64,000 bases of DNA, from assembly GCF_018145655.1 (NCBI RefSeq), contig NZ_JAGSSY010000002.1, positions 124,001 to 188,000 on the forward strand, in the 5' to 3' direction. The stretch comes from Campylobacter anatolicus. GTDB taxonomy: Bacteria; Campylobacterota; Campylobacteria; Campylobacterales; Campylobacteraceae. The position numbers were made by a program, and so were the translations under genes. Below the pieces are notes generated by a model. That model was not told the DNA's origin, made no database searches, and saw only the letters and a program-made list of their open reading frames with translations. This document shows, in pieces, positions 62,470-64,000 of the stretch (position 1 is the stretch's first letter; each line of letters opens with the position of its first letter).

Positions 62470-63564
62470 CTAAGCAAAAAATATCTCACTTTTTAGCCTA
62501 AGTAGGCACAAATATGCACTTAATACACTTTGCTCTCTTATGTAGTTACGCTCTCCATTTAACATAAGTCGTTCAACTATCATGCTACCATCGCTACTTG
62601 CAGCTCCTACAAATACCGTACCAACTGGCTTTTCTATACTGCCACCACTTGGGCCTGCCACGCCACTGATGGCTAAGGCAAAGTCAGCATTTGAGTTGTT
62701 TAATGCTCCCTTTAGCATAGCTCTCACGCAATGCTCACTCACCGCCCCATAAGTGTCAAGCACATCATTACTAACACCTAGCCATTCGTGCTTTAGCTCA
62801 TTTGCGTAAGTTACTAGCGAACCATCAAAGGCTCCTGAAACTCCGCTGAAACGAGCAAATTTAGCCGCTGCAAGCCCAGCTGTGCAAGATTCTGCAAAGC
62901 TTATTTTAAGTCCTTTTTGTATAAGTCGTTCAGCTATAAATTTAATAATATCGCCACCTTCACACATCTTTTGCGGAAATAGCGTCTTAACGCCTTGCAA
63001 AAATCCTTCAATTTGACCAAATTTATTAGCCTTTGCACGGATTAAGACCAAGTTTGTGATTATCTCACTTAGACTTATATTTATCTCATATGTTTTTGCC
63101 AACGGATCAAGCAAAATTTTAGCACTATCAGCATCTATATCAAAAAGCGTAAAATAGCTAAAATCACGCTCATATTCGCTTAAAAGATCGCCTAGTTTTT
63201 CGGTCGGATTTGCCTTTATTAAATTTATCTGTGTTTGGTTAAGTTTTATCAAAAAGCTGTTATTTTGAAATTTTAAAGCATTTTTTGGCACAAAATTCTC
63301 ACCCTCTTTTAACTCAAGCGTATCGCTACTAAGCGTGGCTAAAATTTTAGCTATCGTTGCATAAGAATCATCTTTAGCAAATATACAAAGTATATCAAAC
63401 TCGTTTATCATATCTTCTATCAAAAATGGTAAATCTTTATTTTTATAGCCAAATTTTATCTCACCAAGCTCACCAAAATGCCTCTCATAACTATCAAAAA
63501 TATATCCTAAAAGCTCTTTATTTATACGAATTTCATCACCAATTATTAGCAGTGAGTGTTTCAT
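62470..63564 (-). CDS. cinA: CinA-like protein with nicotinamide-nucleotide amidase domain
   Basis: 364 residues. The C-terminal domain (about 205-364) is a clear NMN amidohydrolase: FAESCTAGLAAAKFARFSGV, YANELKHEWLGV, GVAGPSGGSIEKPVGTVF. The N-terminal half keeps LLIIGDEIRINKELL, but the metal and nucleotide motifs of the COG1058 domain are poorly preserved. So the amidase (NAD salvage) is probably active, while the first domain may be structural. Transcribed alone; the next gene (ileS) is divergent. Confidence 0.85.
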   Translation of the reverse strand: MKHSLLIIGDEIRINKELLGYIFDSYERHFGELGEIKFGYKNKDLPFLIEDMINEFDILCIFAKDDSYATIAKILATLSSDTLELKEGENFVPKNALKFQNNSFLIKLNQTQINLIKANPTEKLGDLLSEYERDFSYFTLFDIDADSAKILLDPLAKTYEINISLSEIITNLVLIRAKANKFGQIEGFLQGVKTLFPQKMCEGGDIIKFIAERLIQKGLKISFAESCTAGLAAAKFARFSGVSGAFDGSLVTYANELKHEWLGVSNDVLDTYGAVSEHCVRAMLKGALNNSNADFALAISGVAGPSGGSIEKPVGTVFVGAASSDGSMIVERLMLNGERNYIREQSVLSAYLCLLRLKSEIFFA

Positions 63565-63693
63565 TTTAGCTCCTTTTTTGGCTGATTATAGCATTATTTG
63601 GCTTGGTATTTTTAAAATTTGACGATTTTTCAGTGTGATTTAACCCTTGCTAAGGTAAAATTTGCAAATTTATTCAACAAATCAAGGCAACCT

Positions 63694-64000
63694 ATGGACT
63701 ACAAAGACACATTATTACTCCCAACGACAGAATTCCCTATGCGAGGTAACTTGCCAGAAAATGAGACAAAACGCCTAAACTCCTGGCATAATGAGCGTAA
63801 AATTTATGAGAAAATGAAACGCAACCGTCAAAATGCAAAGGTTAGTTTTAACATCCATGATGGACCACCGTATGCCAATGGACACCTTCACATCGGACAC
63901 GCACTTAATAAAATTTTAAAAGATATAATAATAAAAACTCACTACTTTTTTGGTGAAAATGTCCGCTATGTACCGGGCTGGGACTGCCACGGACTGCCTA
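63694..64000 (+). CDS. ileS: isoleucyl-tRNA synthetase, N-terminal part
   Basis: The first 102 codons, cut off by the window end. The ATG at 63694 is followed by [29 protein letters not shown], the class I HIGH motif ([10 protein letters not shown]) and PGWDCHGLP, all standard for IleRS. The KMSKS motif and editing domain are outside. It is divergent from cinA with a gap of 129 bases. Confidence 0.95.
   Translation, partial: MDYKDTLLLPTTEFPMRGNLPENETKRLNSWHNERKIYEKMKRNRQNAKVSFNIHDGPPYANGHLHIGHALNKILKDIIIKTHYFFGENVRYVPGWDCHGLP

Overview
The window is AT-rich Campylobacterota DNA, most likely from a Campylobacter species that is not C. jejuni. The evidence is the dense short-spaced gene packing, the frequent TTG and GTG starts, -10 boxes usually without a -35, and long stretches of gene order that match what I remember of C. 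jejuni. No species is claimed. There is one tRNA gene (Asn), no rRNA, no CRISPR array, no transposase and no recognisable prophage.

Layout. 1-10.3 kb is a conserved block on the + strand: queE (partial)-queD-lipoprotein-membrane protein-rsmE-rpmE-rsmI-rlmB-RodZ-like protein-periplasmic protein-aminotransferase-hom-yraN-trxA-anchored protein-trxB. This is the order I recall for C. jejuni Cj0160c to Cj0146c. 10.3-13.1 kb is accessory DNA: a hairpin RNA or MITE-like candidate, a deaminase remnant, two secreted four-cysteine paralogues, a 54-residue ORF and an orphan adenine methyltransferase. 13.2-26.9 kb carries dapB, purF, two DUF2393-type membrane proteins, hisIE, an SPFH protein, ilvE, a Tat-exported TMAO/DMSO-type reductase with its monohaem cytochrome, a DsbA-like protein, a tautomerase, a peroxiredoxin and a phosphoethanolamine-transferase-like gene with an 11-G tract. 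27-34.1 kb carries a large DUF748/AsmA-like protein, queH, an SGNH protein and an MBOAT O-acyltransferase broken in frame at a 9-G tract. 34.2-41.8 kb is the conserved fabZ-lpxA-clpX-mreB-mreC-carB run. 41.8-43.05 kb is decayed coding sequence.

The most interesting region is 43.0-53.1 kb. A tight six-gene operon on the - strand encodes a TonB-dependent receptor, its own TonB, an ABC ATPase, an ABC permease, a DUF4857-like membrane protein and a periplasmic M16 protease. An SbmA/BacA-like peptide importer is transcribed divergently from the receptor. The parts resemble the Fus ferredoxin-import system of Pectobacterium (receptor, TonB, M16 protease, ABC transporter). Together they suggest a pathway that imports a protein or peptide, cleaves it in the periplasm, and recovers iron or peptides.

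53.1-64 kb holds a second Tat-exported molybdopterin oxidoreductase whose usual Ser ligand position reads Val, a chemoreceptor remnant, a radical SAM gene that may start at ATT, tRNA-Asn, a 1526-residue BapA/LapA-type adhesin, cinA and the start of ileS.

Themes that join the genes: queuosine synthesis (queE, queD, queH); envelope shape and modification (mreBC, the RodZ-like protein, lpxA, and two G-tract genes, one currently readable and one not); periplasmic S/N-oxide respiration; and thiol chemistry (trxA, trxB, the DsbA-like protein, bcp).
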